64,000 nucleotides of DNA from Flammeovirgaceae bacterium UBA2338. Its GTDB lineage: Bacteria; Bacteroidota; Bacteroidia; Cytophagales; Cyclobacteriaceae. The notes beneath the pieces are model-generated. The model had not been told where the DNA came from. It did not search any database and was given only the letters and a program-made list of their open reading frames with translations. The stretch spans positions 102,695 through 166,694 of the forward strand of contig DDUM01000027.1 of NCBI GenBank assembly GCA_002344795.1, written 5' to 3'. This document shows positions 22,842 to 31,684 of this stretch, one piece after another (within the stretch, counting starts at the first letter, position 1; the number at the start of each line of letters is the position of its first letter). A program made the position numbers and the translations under genes.

Positions 22842-24104
22842 GTGTTTCACCATTTAAAGTCGCTCTTGTATTCACTCGGAATTATTATTTTATCTGGTTT
22901 GGTAAGATTTGCTGCGCTGTTTAATGCCAAATCAAAGGCATTTGTAAACGGCAGAAGCAAATTATTTTTCAGGCTGGAGAGCGCCTTTCAGAATGAGCAA
23001 GCCCCTGTTGCTTGGGTTCATTGTGCCTCTTTGGGTGAGTTTGAGCAGGGCAGGCCTGTCATTGAGCAATTCAAAAAAGAATTCCCTGCGTTCAAAATCC
23101 TCCTCACTTTTTTTTCTCCATCAGGATATGAAGTGAGGAAAAATTACACGCAGGCAGATTATATATTTTATCTACCCTGGGATACAGCCTCCAATGCAAA
23201 GCGATTTATTAAAATCACCAAGCCGAAAATTGCATTTTTTGTTAAGTATGAGTTCTGGCACAACTACACGAAAGTACTAAGCATAGAAAATATTCCTTTG
23301 CTTTCTGTTTCCTCCATCTTTCGTGAGAATCAAATTTTCTTCAAACCGTATGGCGGCTGGTTTAGGTCAATACTTCGAAAATTTGATCATTTTTTTGTAC
23401 AGAATGAAAAGTCTGAACAATTGCTTAAATCCATAGGAATTGAGAATGTTACGATCGCTGGGGATACCCGCTTTGACAGGGTGAGCGAAGTAATAAGGAA
23501 AGCCAAAGAAATTCAAATCGCCAAAGAATTTAAGGGAAGCGATAATGTCATGGTGGTTGGTAGTTGTTGGTCAGAAGACCTCGGGTTGTTGGCACCCCAC
23601 ATAAACGGAAGCGCAGGGAAACTAAAATTTATCATTGCCCCACACGAGGTCAAAGAATCGTTTCTTGTTGAAATAGAAACCGCACTAGACGTTAAAACAA
23701 TAAGATATTCTCGTGTTAAAAGTGATGTCAATCAATATGATGTACTCATTATTGACAATGTGGGCATGCTTTCGAGCCTGTACAGGTATGGAGAGTTTGC
23801 GTTTGTTGGAGGTGGTTTCGGCAAAGGACTTCACAATATTCTTGAAGCAGCTTGTTATGGTATTCCAATATTCTTTGGAAATAAGAACTATCAAAAATTT
23901 CAGGAGGCAATTGAACTCATCATGCGTGGCGGAGCATTCGATGTAAAGGATTATGCTGACTTCAAATCAAAGTATGAGTTACTTATCAACAGACCTGAAA
24001 ATTATGTATTGGCTTGTGATGTAACAAAATCTTATGTAGAAGAGAACACCGGTGCCACTCAAAAAGTAATTGACCACTGTCATTATTTACTGGATAAACT
24101 ATGA
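22842..24104 (+). CDS. waaA: 3-deoxy-D-manno-octulosonic acid (Kdo) transferase
   Basis: Adds Kdo to the lipid A precursor at the inner face of the inner membrane. The 420-residue protein has an N-terminal membrane anchor (LYSLGIIILSGLVRFAALF), the conserved WVHCASLGEFEQGRPVIE motif near residue 60, and the GT30 donor-site region FVGGGFGKGLHNILEAACYG (about 326-345). The start given is a GTG. A perfect TATATTTG box ends on that codon, so the real start may be the TTG at 22866. It overlaps rsgA by ATGA. Confidence 0.93.
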   Translation: MFHHLKSLLYSLGIIILSGLVRFAALFNAKSKAFVNGRSKLFFRLESAFQNEQAPVAWVHCASLGEFEQGRPVIEQFKKEFPAFKILLTFFSPSGYEVRKNYTQADYIFYLPWDTASNAKRFIKITKPKIAFFVKYEFWHNYTKVLSIENIPLLSVSSIFRENQIFFKPYGGWFRSILRKFDHFFVQNEKSEQLLKSIGIENVTIAGDTRFDRVSEVIRKAKEIQIAKEFKGSDNVMVVGSCWSEDLGLLAPHINGSAGKLKFIIAPHEVKESFLVEIETALDVKTIRYSRVKSDVNQYDVLIIDNVGMLSSLYRYGEFAFVGGGFGKGLHNILEAACYGIPIFFGNKNYQKFQEAIELIMRGGAFDVKDYADFKSKYELLINRPENYVLACDVTKSYVEENTGATQKVIDHCHYLLDKL

Positions 24105-25018
24105 AAGGTCGAGTAATGAGATCCACAGGATTGTGGTATAATGTACTTGGTGAGGACTCCAACTTATACTCCTGCCGCGCAAGGGGTAAATTTCGGTTGG
24201 ATGAAATTAAAGAATCTAATCCAATAGCTGTAGGTGATTATGTGATTTTCGATCATGACCAAAAGGAAGGCCACATCACTGAGCTATTGCCACGTGTAAA
24301 CTTAATTGAAAGAAAGTCTGTAAAAAAAACAGGACACAGTCATGTATTGGCTGCCAATGTGGATCAGGTGATGTTGATAGCAACACTAAAACAGCCTCGT
24401 ACCTCGCTGGGATTCATTGATCGCTTTTTGGTTTCAGCGGAGGCATACAGAATTCCTCAAATCCTGGTTTTCAACAAAAGAGACACCCTGAATAGTAGCG
24501 AACTGGAGGAATTGGATGAACTACTTTACTTGTACGCAACTATAAACGTAACCACCCAATCCATTTCAGCAACAGCTGATGAAAGTCTGGAAGAAATTCA
24601 GAATATACTTTACGGAAAGACTACTCTGGTTGCGGGTCATTCCGGAGTAGGTAAAAGTACTCTTTTGAACAGATTGTCAGATACCATTCAGCAATCAGTC
24701 AGTGAAATTTCTGATTTTTCCGAGAAAGGCACACACACCACCACCTTTGCGGAAATGTTTCAAGTCAACTCCTCTACATTTCTAATTGACACGCCAGGAG
24801 TAAAAGAGTGGGGTCTAATGGATATGAATAGCCAGGAGATATCTGATTATTTCCCGGAAATGAGAGAAAGAAGGCTCAACTGTAAATTTGGATCAAGATG
24901 CATTCATCTGACAGAACCCGGTTGCGCAATTTTAGCGGCAATAGAAAGTGGTGATATTGCTTTGTGCCGATATCAAAGTTATGTGAGCATGGTATCAGCA
25001 GATGACAACCGAAGATAA
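24101..25018 (+). CDS. rsgA: Ribosome small subunit-dependent GTPase A
   Basis: A 305-residue circularly permuted GTPase that acts late in 30S maturation. Order: N-terminal OB fold (STGLWYNVLG..YSCRARGKF), then G4 FNKRD, then G1 GHSGVGKS (179-186), then G3 DTPG, as expected for the permuted G4-G1-G2-G3 topology. The C-terminal zinc region is CKFGSRCIHLTEPGC. The ATG at 24101 overlaps the waaA stop; a second ATG at 24116 is also possible. The stop directly abuts the stop of the convergent glycosyltransferase gene with no spacer. Confidence 0.95.
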   Translation: MKGRVMRSTGLWYNVLGEDSNLYSCRARGKFRLDEIKESNPIAVGDYVIFDHDQKEGHITELLPRVNLIERKSVKKTGHSHVLAANVDQVMLIATLKQPRTSLGFIDRFLVSAEAYRIPQILVFNKRDTLNSSELEELDELLYLYATINVTTQSISATADESLEEIQNILYGKTTLVAGHSGVGKSTLLNRLSDTIQQSVSEISDFSEKGTHTTTFAEMFQVNSSTFLIDTPGVKEWGLMDMNSQEISDYFPEMRERRLNCKFGSRCIHLTEPGCAILAAIESGDIALCRYQSYVSMVSADDNRR

Positions 25019-25870
25019 CTACCCTTTAATGTCTTTCAATAATCTGAAATAATCAGCAGTCAAACTAAAATCAAACAGCTTGAGTGAAACTTTTATTTCG
25101 TAGCGTATACGATTAATAAGAGCCTGTTTTTCCTCCGGAGTTTCATTCAATTCATTGATCTTTCTGCACACTTTAAATGTCGACCGCAGTTGCCCGGATC
25201 CTCTTACAAATTGTTTACTATTCATCGCATCATTGAGCACTCTGCGCTTCACCAATGGTTTGGGAATATACAAGTACTTAAAGTGTCTTGAGGAGCGAAT
25301 CCAAAAATCAAAATCCTCATACGCCAATTGTTCATCGTACCCATTTAATAACTCAAGCACTTTCCGTTTTATCAACATAGTAGGTGATAGAATGAAATAA
25401 CGTGCAATTAACTCACGATAGATATCTCCTTGAGGAATGTTGTCGTGAGGATATTTATCTGAATGAAAGCCAATGAGATTACCCACATCATCAATTAATT
25501 GTGCATCAGAAAACTGAACACCAAAATCATCCTGTACGCGATCGAATGCTTTTACTCCCTCCTCAATTCTAGTCGGAAACAAAACATCATCTGCCGCAAG
25601 ATCTATGATGTAAGCCCCGGAACTTAACTTAAGTCCTTTATTAAAAGCTGCGCAGTTTCCAACATTTTGTTCAAGGCTGATAAACTTTATTTGCTCTTTT
25701 CCTTTTACAAAACGTTTTATTACCTCCTCACTATTATCTGTGCTTGCATCATCAACAACAATCAATTCCACCGCAGGGTAGGTTTGCCCTATAACTGATT
25801 GCATCGCTTCCACTACATAGCATGCATGATTATAGCACAAGCATATAACAGACACCAGGGGTGAGGACAT
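25019..25870 (-). CDS. Glycosyltransferase family 2
   Basis: A 283-residue GT-A fold glycosyltransferase. The nucleotide-sugar motif VSVICLCYNHACYVVEAMQS is at the N-terminus (VICLCYNH being the diagnostic start), VVDDASTDNSEEVI follows at about 38-51, and the metal-binding acidic motif is in LAADDVLFP. GYDEQLAYEDFDFWIR in the second half is typical of the acceptor region. The acceptor is unknown; the neighbours suggest a role in surface polysaccharide or another cell-surface glycan. The start overlaps the stop of the GNAT-like gene by one base, so the two are translationally coupled. Confidence 0.9.
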   Translation of the reverse strand: MSSPLVSVICLCYNHACYVVEAMQSVIGQTYPAVELIVVDDASTDNSEEVIKRFVKGKEQIKFISLEQNVGNCAAFNKGLKLSSGAYIIDLAADDVLFPTRIEEGVKAFDRVQDDFGVQFSDAQLIDDVGNLIGFHSDKYPHDNIPQGDIYRELIARYFILSPTMLIKRKVLELLNGYDEQLAYEDFDFWIRSSRHFKYLYIPKPLVKRRVLNDAMNSKQFVRGSGQLRSTFKVCRKINELNETPEEKQALINRIRYEIKVSLKLFDFSLTADYFRLLKDIKG

Positions 25871-26838
25871 TAGGTTAGTATTTTTTCAAAAGTCAGTTTC
25901 ATCGCAAGCGCTGCACCCAAACGAAGTTTAAAGTCAATCAAAGAAAAATTGGGCTTTCCACCCCAGGCAGAAGTTCCCAAATCAAGTATATCAAAGCGGT
26001 GTTTGCTGCACCAATGGTACATTTCCCCAAGAAGAAAAACTACCGGGCTTAATGGGTCGGAAGATTTGGTGTGCGCTGAGTAAAAATTATACAACACTTT
26101 TTTATTTACTTTTATGGCAATTGATGCTGCTATCAAATCAGTGGCTTGATAAACACCAAATAAGACAAAGTGACTCTGTAGTTTTTTGACAGTTGCATTT
26201 AGTTCTTTGTAAGTCATGCTCAGAGTTTGGTCCCGTTCCTCCCTGCAAGCCAATATGAAATCATAAACTTCATTAAGATGGCCGGTTGGGATTATTTTAA
26301 AATTCAAATTGGCCTTCAAACTTTGTTTGAGCTTTCTTCTCTCCCAGCCATCTATCACCTCCTCAAAGGGAGTTGTTGATATTTGTACACAAGCACCCAA
26401 CTCTGCATTACCAATTTGATATTGGTGATTAAAAAGCAAAACAGACAGTTTGTTATGATGATTAACGCCATACTTTTCAGGTGGGCATTTGATAAGTATC
26501 TTTTTTGCTCCGTACTTTACTAACTTTTCTTCCACAAATTGTATAAAATCAAATAAACACTTTGTAGTGACGGCATTGGAAAACTCAAAAGATCCGAAAG
26601 GGGCGCGTACCGGGCTGATTGCCGTGTCCTCCATCAAACAAAAATGAATGGATGCCACCACCTTCTTCTTGTCCTTTCGCAACAGATGAAATGAATGCCA
26701 CTTATTGGATGATTGCAGCATTCGATGTGCTTTTGTATTAAAGAGCGATTCATCAAAATCATTTTTGAAATCACGTGGTTTTGCACCTTCAAAAAACTGA
26801 TACAAACCATCCTTTTTGTCCTGATGTTGGTTCGCCAT
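25870..26838 (-). CDS. GNAT/FemAB-like acyltransferase
   Basis: A 322-residue protein. The C-terminal half has the layout of the BioF2/FemAB-type GNAT fold used for transfer of acyl or aminoacyl groups: HFVLFGVYQATDLIAASIAI, KVLYNFYSAHTKSSDPLSPVVFLL and FDILDLGTSAWGGKPN. The N-terminal half contains PVRAPFGSFEFS. In polysaccharide loci such enzymes acylate sugars or lipids. It sits between the GT2 gene (one-base overlap) and the DUF4442 gene (3-nt gap), suggesting a three-gene transcript. No specific substrate can be proposed. Confidence 0.7.
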   Translation of the reverse strand: MANQHQDKKDGLYQFFEGAKPRDFKNDFDESLFNTKAHRMLQSSNKWHSFHLLRKDKKKVVASIHFCLMEDTAISPVRAPFGSFEFSNAVTTKCLFDFIQFVEEKLVKYGAKKILIKCPPEKYGVNHHNKLSVLLFNHQYQIGNAELGACVQISTTPFEEVIDGWERRKLKQSLKANLNFKIIPTGHLNEVYDFILACREERDQTLSMTYKELNATVKKLQSHFVLFGVYQATDLIAASIAIKVNKKVLYNFYSAHTKSSDPLSPVVFLLGEMYHWCSKHRFDILDLGTSAWGGKPNFSLIDFKLRLGAALAMKLTFEKILT

Positions 26839-26841
26839 TCT

Positions 26842-27357
26842 TTATGCAGCCACTTTGGTTTTCACTTTACTCCAATCCTTAATTTGCCAATGCACCAACC
26901 CTGTTGTAAGGTGATTGCCAACATGGTCATGGATCTTTACCTCACAAATCACGACTGTTGCCTCCTGACTTTTTAAAGGTGAGTAAATTTTATCCCTGAG
27001 CCAGTCTTCACTAATTCTAAATTCAGCATACGCATCCATCTTCCCCTGATAGTGATAATCCATTTCCAACTTTTGCATGATGAGTCTATATTTTTTTGCG
27101 TCCAGCTGCGTGATCAGCAGAAACCCAGTTGTAAATTCAGAAATGGTCGCCAATGCACAGGCATGCAGGCCTTTTATGTGGTTAAAATTACTTTTTCTAT
27201 AAGGTATGCATGTCTTTAGATAGTAATCCTCAATCTCCAACACACGAAAACCGTGTGGTTTATTGAAAGGTATCATCCTGTCCAATAAGAAATTAAGAAG
27301 CCATCGGTAAAAAGATGACTTTTTTGCTTTTTCGACTATCTTGGCAGAATCAAACAT
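26842..27357 (-). CDS. DUF4442 domain protein, hotdog-fold thioesterase-like
   Basis: A 171-residue protein from the ATG at 27357; an in-frame TTG at 27405 is less likely. RVLEIEDYYLKTCIPYRKSNFNHIKGLHACALA (core NHIKGLHACALA) corresponds to the central hotdog helix region of DUF4442 proteins, which resemble PaaI/YbgC thioesterases. The C-terminus VHWQIKDW is typical too. The thioesterase-like active acid is not obvious. It is the first gene of the minus-strand block ending in the glycosyltransferase, so it may act on acyl groups handled by the GNAT-like protein. That link is inferred from context only. Confidence 0.72.
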   Translation of the reverse strand: MFDSAKIVEKAKKSSFYRWLLNFLLDRMIPFNKPHGFRVLEIEDYYLKTCIPYRKSNFNHIKGLHACALATISEFTTGFLLITQLDAKKYRLIMQKLEMDYHYQGKMDAYAEFRISEDWLRDKIYSPLKSQEATVVICEVKIHDHVGNHLTTGLVHWQIKDWSKVKTKVAA

Positions 27358-27471
27358 ATTTAACTGATTTTTTAGTAAGTTATGAATTGTGTCATCAGAG
27401 AACAAAATTTAAAATTACCTTGCAAAAGGTGATTGACCTTTCATAACAGAACACATTTACCTCCATATACC

Positions 27472-28599
27472 ATGAAAAAAAATATAATCGTCCTGGGATC
27501 AGGGTTAGTAGGAAAAGCAATGGCGCTTGATCTGGCAAACGATTTTAATGTGACCGCTACAGACCTCAATCAAGAAGTGCTTAACACTTTTAAAGATTCG
27601 AATATCAAAACCTTGCAACTTGATTTTTCAAAAATAGATGATCTTAAAAAAGCTATCCAACCATTCGATTTGGTGGTGGGTGCCGTTCCTGGTTTTATGG
27701 GTTTTCAGACTGTTAAGGCCGTAATCGAATCGGGCAAAAACATGGTCGATATCTCCTTCTTCCCAGAAGATCCTTTTCTTCTGGACGAACTTGCTAAAAA
27801 AAATAATGTTACTGTCGTTACCGACTGTGGTGTTGCCCCTGGGATGGGCAACATCATTCTTGGCTATCATAACCAACGCATGAAAATCGAAAAATATGAA
27901 TGTCTAGTTGGTGGTTTGCCAGTAGTACGTGAGTGGCCTTATGAATACAAAGCCGTCTTCTCCCCTATTGATGTGATCGAAGAATATATTCGTCCTGCGC
28001 GGTATGTTCAAAACAGTGCTGTCGTTGTAAAGGAGGCATTGTCCGACCCGGAAAATGTTCATTTTGATGGCGTTGGAACACTTGAATCATGGAACTCAGA
28101 TGGGCTGCGTTCTTTAATTAAAACCATGCCTAACATTCCCAATATGATTGAAAAAACACTTCGTTATCCTGGATGCATTGAGTATTTGAGAGTATTAAGG
28201 GACACTGGTTTTTTCTCATATGATCCTGTAGATGTTGGAGGTCAACAAGTAAGGCCTATTGACGTTACGTCCAAACTTCTTTTTCCCAAATGGAAATTAA
28301 AGCCAGGCGAGGAAGAATTTACTGTGATGAGAATAATTATTGAAGGAACTGAAAATGGACAAAATAAAAAGTACCAATACTATTTATTGGATCGCACCGA
28401 AAAGGAGACGGGTATACTTTCAATGGCCCGAACTACTGGATACACTTGCACCGGAGCTGTCAATCTTGTGATCGATGGTCGCTTCAATAGAAAGGGAATT
28501 AACCCCCCAGAATATTTGGGTGAACAAGAAGTTCACTTTCAATTTATGCTTCAATACTTAAAAGACAGGGGGGTAAACTATAATGTTGATACTCAATAA
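27472..28599 (+). CDS. Saccharopine dehydrogenase family protein, lysine 6-dehydrogenase-like
   Basis: A 375-residue NAD(P)-dependent enzyme from the ATG at 27472. The N-terminal Rossmann motif is VLGSGLVGKAMA. DCGVAPGMGNIILG and GGLPVVREWPYEYKAVFSP in the middle, and ARTTGYTCTGAVNLVIDG near the end, match the shorter family members annotated as lysine 6-dehydrogenase, which form a cyclic aminoadipate semialdehyde (P6C) from lysine. Saccharopine reductase-like activity is an alternative. It is only distantly similar to the longer paralogue at 4868-6214. The upstream gap of 114 nt and the absence of a co-directional neighbour indicate a single-gene transcript. Confidence 0.82.
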   Translation: MKKNIIVLGSGLVGKAMALDLANDFNVTATDLNQEVLNTFKDSNIKTLQLDFSKIDDLKKAIQPFDLVVGAVPGFMGFQTVKAVIESGKNMVDISFFPEDPFLLDELAKKNNVTVVTDCGVAPGMGNIILGYHNQRMKIEKYECLVGGLPVVREWPYEYKAVFSPIDVIEEYIRPARYVQNSAVVVKEALSDPENVHFDGVGTLESWNSDGLRSLIKTMPNIPNMIEKTLRYPGCIEYLRVLRDTGFFSYDPVDVGGQQVRPIDVTSKLLFPKWKLKPGEEEFTVMRIIIEGTENGQNKKYQYYLLDRTEKETGILSMARTTGYTCTGAVNLVIDGRFNRKGINPPEYLGEQEVHFQFMLQYLKDRGVNYNVDTQ

Positions 28600-28672
28600 A
28601 AGCTAGTGTAGTCCATTATTATTATTATCTTCAAATCTATATCTAAAGTATCCTACGTTTCAACGATTAAAA

Positions 28673-30115
28673 ATGACAGTAGAAAAGAAGCGCCCGACCC
28701 TTCTCCTTGCACTCATTCCGATCATAGTTCTCATTTTTCTTTTGGCGATCAATGTATTGGTGCTTGGCACTGACGCTACGAGCGGCCCCAATCAAATCGG
28801 ACTCTTATTAGCAGCAGCAGTAGCAGGAATAATCTCAATCCGCCTGGGGTATACATGGGATGAAATCCAAGAGAGTATGCTGAGAAGTATCAACACCGCC
28901 ATGGGAGCGATGCTCATACTCTTGATGATCGGGGCACTTTCAGGAACATGGCTACTGAGCGGAATAGTCCCCGCCATGATTTATTATGGCCTCAAAGTTC
29001 TTAATCCAACCATCTTTTTATTCGCAGCCTGCATTGCATGTGCTATCGTTTCTGTTGCCACAGGAAGCTCCTGGACAACAGTAGCCACTATTGGAATCGC
29101 CTTACTAGGGATTGGCAAAGCACTCGGGTTGCATGAGGGAATTATTGCAGGAGCAATTATCTCGGGAGCCTACTTTGGAGATAAAATGTCCCCCCTATCC
29201 GATACCACAAATCTGGCACCAGCCATGGCAGGCACGGATTTATTCACGCATATAAAATACATGGCGATAACCACAATACCATCTATTGTAATCACGCTAA
29301 TCATTTTTCTTGCGTGGGGATTTATGCAGGATACTTCAGGAGAATTGGTTAATACCGATTCTATTTTATTAACTATTGAGAAATCATTTAATCTTAATCC
29401 GCTTTTATTCCTGGTACCAATTGGCGTAGTCGTATTAATTATAAAAAAGGTGCCTGCTTTACCGGCACTGCTTGTGGGTTCACTCCTGGGTGGAGTGTTT
29501 GCTGTCATATTTCAACCCCAGGTTATCAATCAAATATCTGGTGTTGAAGGTAATTACCTGGAGTCGTCCTTCATTGCGGTAATGCGCGCCATGACCACCA
29601 CTATAAATGTGCAAACAGATAATCAAATGATTACCGATTTGCTGACGGGAAGAGGAATGGCCGGAATGCTAAATACCATTTGGTTGATTCTAACAGCTAT
29701 GATCTTTGGTGGAATTATGGAGAGCTCAGGATTACTTCAGCGTATTGCGGATGAGATCATAAGATTTGCTCATGGTACGGGGTCATTAGTAGCTTCTACC
29801 GCAGCCACCTGTGTATTTTTTAACGTAACTGCTTCTGATCAATATATGGCCATCGCGGTTCCTGGCAGAATGTTTTCCGACACCTACAGAAACAGGGGGT
29901 ACAAGCCAGAATTGCTAAGCCGAACACTCGAGGATGCAGGAACTGTTACCTCTGTTTTAGTCCCTTGGAATACTTGTGGAGCCACCCAAGCAGGCGTACT
30001 GGGGGTCGCCACCATGGTCTATGCGCCATTTACGTTCTTCTGTATCATCAGTCCATTTATGACTATTTTACTTGCCTTTCTTAATTACAAAATCAGAAGA
30101 ATCACAGATGCCTGA
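28673..30115 (+). CDS. Na+/H+ antiporter NhaC family
   Basis: A 480-residue inner-membrane protein with about 11-12 hydrophobic helices. The NhaC signature ISGAYFGDKMSPLSDTTNLAPA (core GDKMSPLSDTTNLAP, about 164-178) is intact. VFFNVTASDQYMAIAVPGRMF and SVLVPWNTCGATQAGVLGV in the C-terminal half are also characteristic. Family members exchange Na+ for H+ or act on organic acids coupled to H+/Na+. The start of the exonuclease gene overlaps its end by 8 nt. Confidence 0.93.
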   Translation: MTVEKKRPTLLLALIPIIVLIFLLAINVLVLGTDATSGPNQIGLLLAAAVAGIISIRLGYTWDEIQESMLRSINTAMGAMLILLMIGALSGTWLLSGIVPAMIYYGLKVLNPTIFLFAACIACAIVSVATGSSWTTVATIGIALLGIGKALGLHEGIIAGAIISGAYFGDKMSPLSDTTNLAPAMAGTDLFTHIKYMAITTIPSIVITLIIFLAWGFMQDTSGELVNTDSILLTIEKSFNLNPLLFLVPIGVVVLIIKKVPALPALLVGSLLGGVFAVIFQPQVINQISGVEGNYLESSFIAVMRAMTTTINVQTDNQMITDLLTGRGMAGMLNTIWLILTAMIFGGIMESSGLLQRIADEIIRFAHGTGSLVASTAATCVFFNVTASDQYMAIAVPGRMFSDTYRNRGYKPELLSRTLEDAGTVTSVLVPWNTCGATQAGVLGVATMVYAPFTFFCIISPFMTILLAFLNYKIRRITDA

Positions 30116-30707
30116 CCATTCATGTCATAGCGAACAAAGATTAACCATTAGCAAGGAGGAGATCAACACACTTCCCCTTGCCACTTTTGAGGGTGAGGTA
30201 AAGCTCATTACCGAAAAAGAAAAGATAGCGGAGGCCTTTGAAGAAATTACTTCGCATGAGATTGTGGGGTTTGATACTGAAACCAGACCCAGTTTTCACA
30301 AAGGCCAATTTTATAATGTGTCCTTGCTTCAACTTGCGCTCCCCGACAAAGCCTTTCTCATAAGACTTAATTATACAGGTTTCACTAAAGAAATGGTTTC
30401 CTTTTTTGAAAATGATGAAATACTAAAGGCTGGCGTGGGAATCAGAGATGACATTAAGGCACTTCAGAAATTAAAACGATTTAACCCTGATGGATTTGTT
30501 GAACTCTCCACAATTGCCCGAAACAAAGGCCTACAAGTTGAAAGTGTGAAGAAACTTGCTGGGTTAATGTTAGGATTTCGGATTTCGAAAAGTGCACAAA
30601 CGAGCAATTGGGAAGCTGAACAGTACACTGAAAAACAAATCAGCTATGCAGCAACTGATGCCTGGGTTTGCCTTAGGCTCTATTCTTCACTGATGAATTA
30701 TGAATAG
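30108..30707 (+). CDS. 3'-5' exonuclease domain protein (RNase D/WRN-like)
   Basis: A 199-residue DEDDy-type exonuclease from the ATG at 30108. ExoI motif GFDTETRPSF (first Asp and Glu), ExoII in KAGVGIRDDIKAL (Asp), and ExoIII ISYAATDAWVCLRLYSSL (Tyr and Asp) are present in order. It lacks the HRDC domains of RNase D, so it resembles the small stand-alone exonucleases common in Bacteroidota. The substrate (DNA or RNA) is not determinable. It overlaps nhaC by 8 nt, so it is coupled to it. The stop is 17 nt from the convergent gene. Confidence 0.88.
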   Translation: MPDHSCHSEQRLTISKEEINTLPLATFEGEVKLITEKEKIAEAFEEITSHEIVGFDTETRPSFHKGQFYNVSLLQLALPDKAFLIRLNYTGFTKEMVSFFENDEILKAGVGIRDDIKALQKLKRFNPDGFVELSTIARNKGLQVESVKKLAGLMLGFRISKSAQTSNWEAEQYTEKQISYAATDAWVCLRLYSSLMNYE

Positions 30708-30724
30708 TTTCTAGAGAACCATTC

Positions 30725-31477
30725 CTATTCTTTAGAAACCAAAGAATTGTAATACAAAAATGCATTCACTAAACCCCGTTGTTCTTTAATATTAAGTTGA
30801 TTCACCTTAATATACCTATTCACTTCATCTCCCCTATCCCCAAATAATGCAATCAGCTGTTTCTTCTTTTTGATCTCAAAAAGTTCCTTGTTTCTGGCGT
30901 AATAAAACATTTCGCGCTTATTGATTTGTGTGTCTTTGTTTCCCACATCAAACGCGGGCACATAATCCGGGCGCTTTATCCAAATTGTTGTCCGTTTAAT
31001 CAGAGGAATATCACCATCTACCAATACTTCAAGGAGGCCACTTAGTTCAATGCCACTTTCAGTGTAATCCATCGCATTGACAAAAGCCCTTGGCAATTGC
31101 GTAATAGAGTCGTACCATATAAGGCTTTCAACCTGATTGACCTTTATCAATTTAATCTGTTTGCCCACCATTACTTCAATGGCATTGCTTTCTATATCAT
31201 ATTTCACAGGATACCCTTCAATTATTTTTTCTGAACCATACATGAGAATCGATGAAGGATTCCACTTAGTATCAAGATAATAATCACCTAAAACCCTACC
31301 CGGATCCGTATCAACACCATAAAGTAAATCCGATCGACTAATTCCCCCAGCAGAAGATAATCCGTCCATTGTCTGCCTTATTCTTATCTGAGGAGGCAAT
31401 GCATTCTGACCCCAGGAAAAATCCGGCAACAAAACAAAACCCAGGCAAATCAAGGATATACTGTACTTCATTTTCAC
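30725..31477 (-). CDS. Secreted protein of unknown function
   Basis: A 250-residue protein with a signal peptide (SISLICLGFVLLPDFSWGQ). The mature chain is about 230 residues and contains LGDYYLDTKWNPSSILMYG, a strand-rich middle (YPVKYDIESNAIEVMVG), and a basic, helical C-terminus with KKKKQLIALFGDRGDEVNRYIK. I do not recognise a named domain. Proteins of this type in Bacteroidota are often annotated as hypothetical. The gene is single, divergent from the MFS transporter across 207 nt that contain a tandem repeat and a promoter-like box. Confidence 0.65.
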   Translation of the reverse strand: MKMKYSISLICLGFVLLPDFSWGQNALPPQIRIRQTMDGLSSAGGISRSDLLYGVDTDPGRVLGDYYLDTKWNPSSILMYGSEKIIEGYPVKYDIESNAIEVMVGKQIKLIKVNQVESLIWYDSITQLPRAFVNAMDYTESGIELSGLLEVLVDGDIPLIKRTTIWIKRPDYVPAFDVGNKDTQINKREMFYYARNKELFEIKKKKQLIALFGDRGDEVNRYIKVNQLNIKEQRGLVNAFLYYNSLVSKE

Positions 31478-31509
31478 TTAACAGTTTGTTTCAACATATT
31501 AGACCTTGT

Positions 31510-31517
31510 CAAATATA
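31510..31517 (-). promoter_or_regulatory. Putative -7 promoter box for the secreted protein gene
   Basis: On the minus strand this reads TATATTTG, a full match to TAnnTTTG, 32 nt before the ATG at 31477. The -33 region is not convincing: candidate TTG sequences fall at poor spacings, partly inside the tandem repeat just upstream. Confidence 0.35.
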
Positions 31518-31521
31518 GGTT

Positions 31522-31557
31522 ATTCCCAATTGAATTTCATTCCCCAATTGAATTTAG
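31522..31557. repeat. Two-copy 18-nt tandem repeat in a divergent intergenic region
   Basis: CCCAATTGAATTT occurs at 31525-31537 and again at 31543-31555, exactly 18 nt apart, with similar flanking bases (ATT before each). Each unit holds the palindrome CAATTG. It lies immediately upstream of the -7-like box for the minus-strand gene, a position suitable for an operator. No regulator gene is adjacent. Confidence 0.5.
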
Positions 31558-31684
31558 GAATAATTGATTTATTTATGGTCATTTGTGCAGTTCTGATTGA
31601 ATCTATAACCAAAAATGGGTGATTTAATCATGCATTAGTCACCCTGCTAAATGAGCAAGTATTGAATTAAAACCAACTATAACC

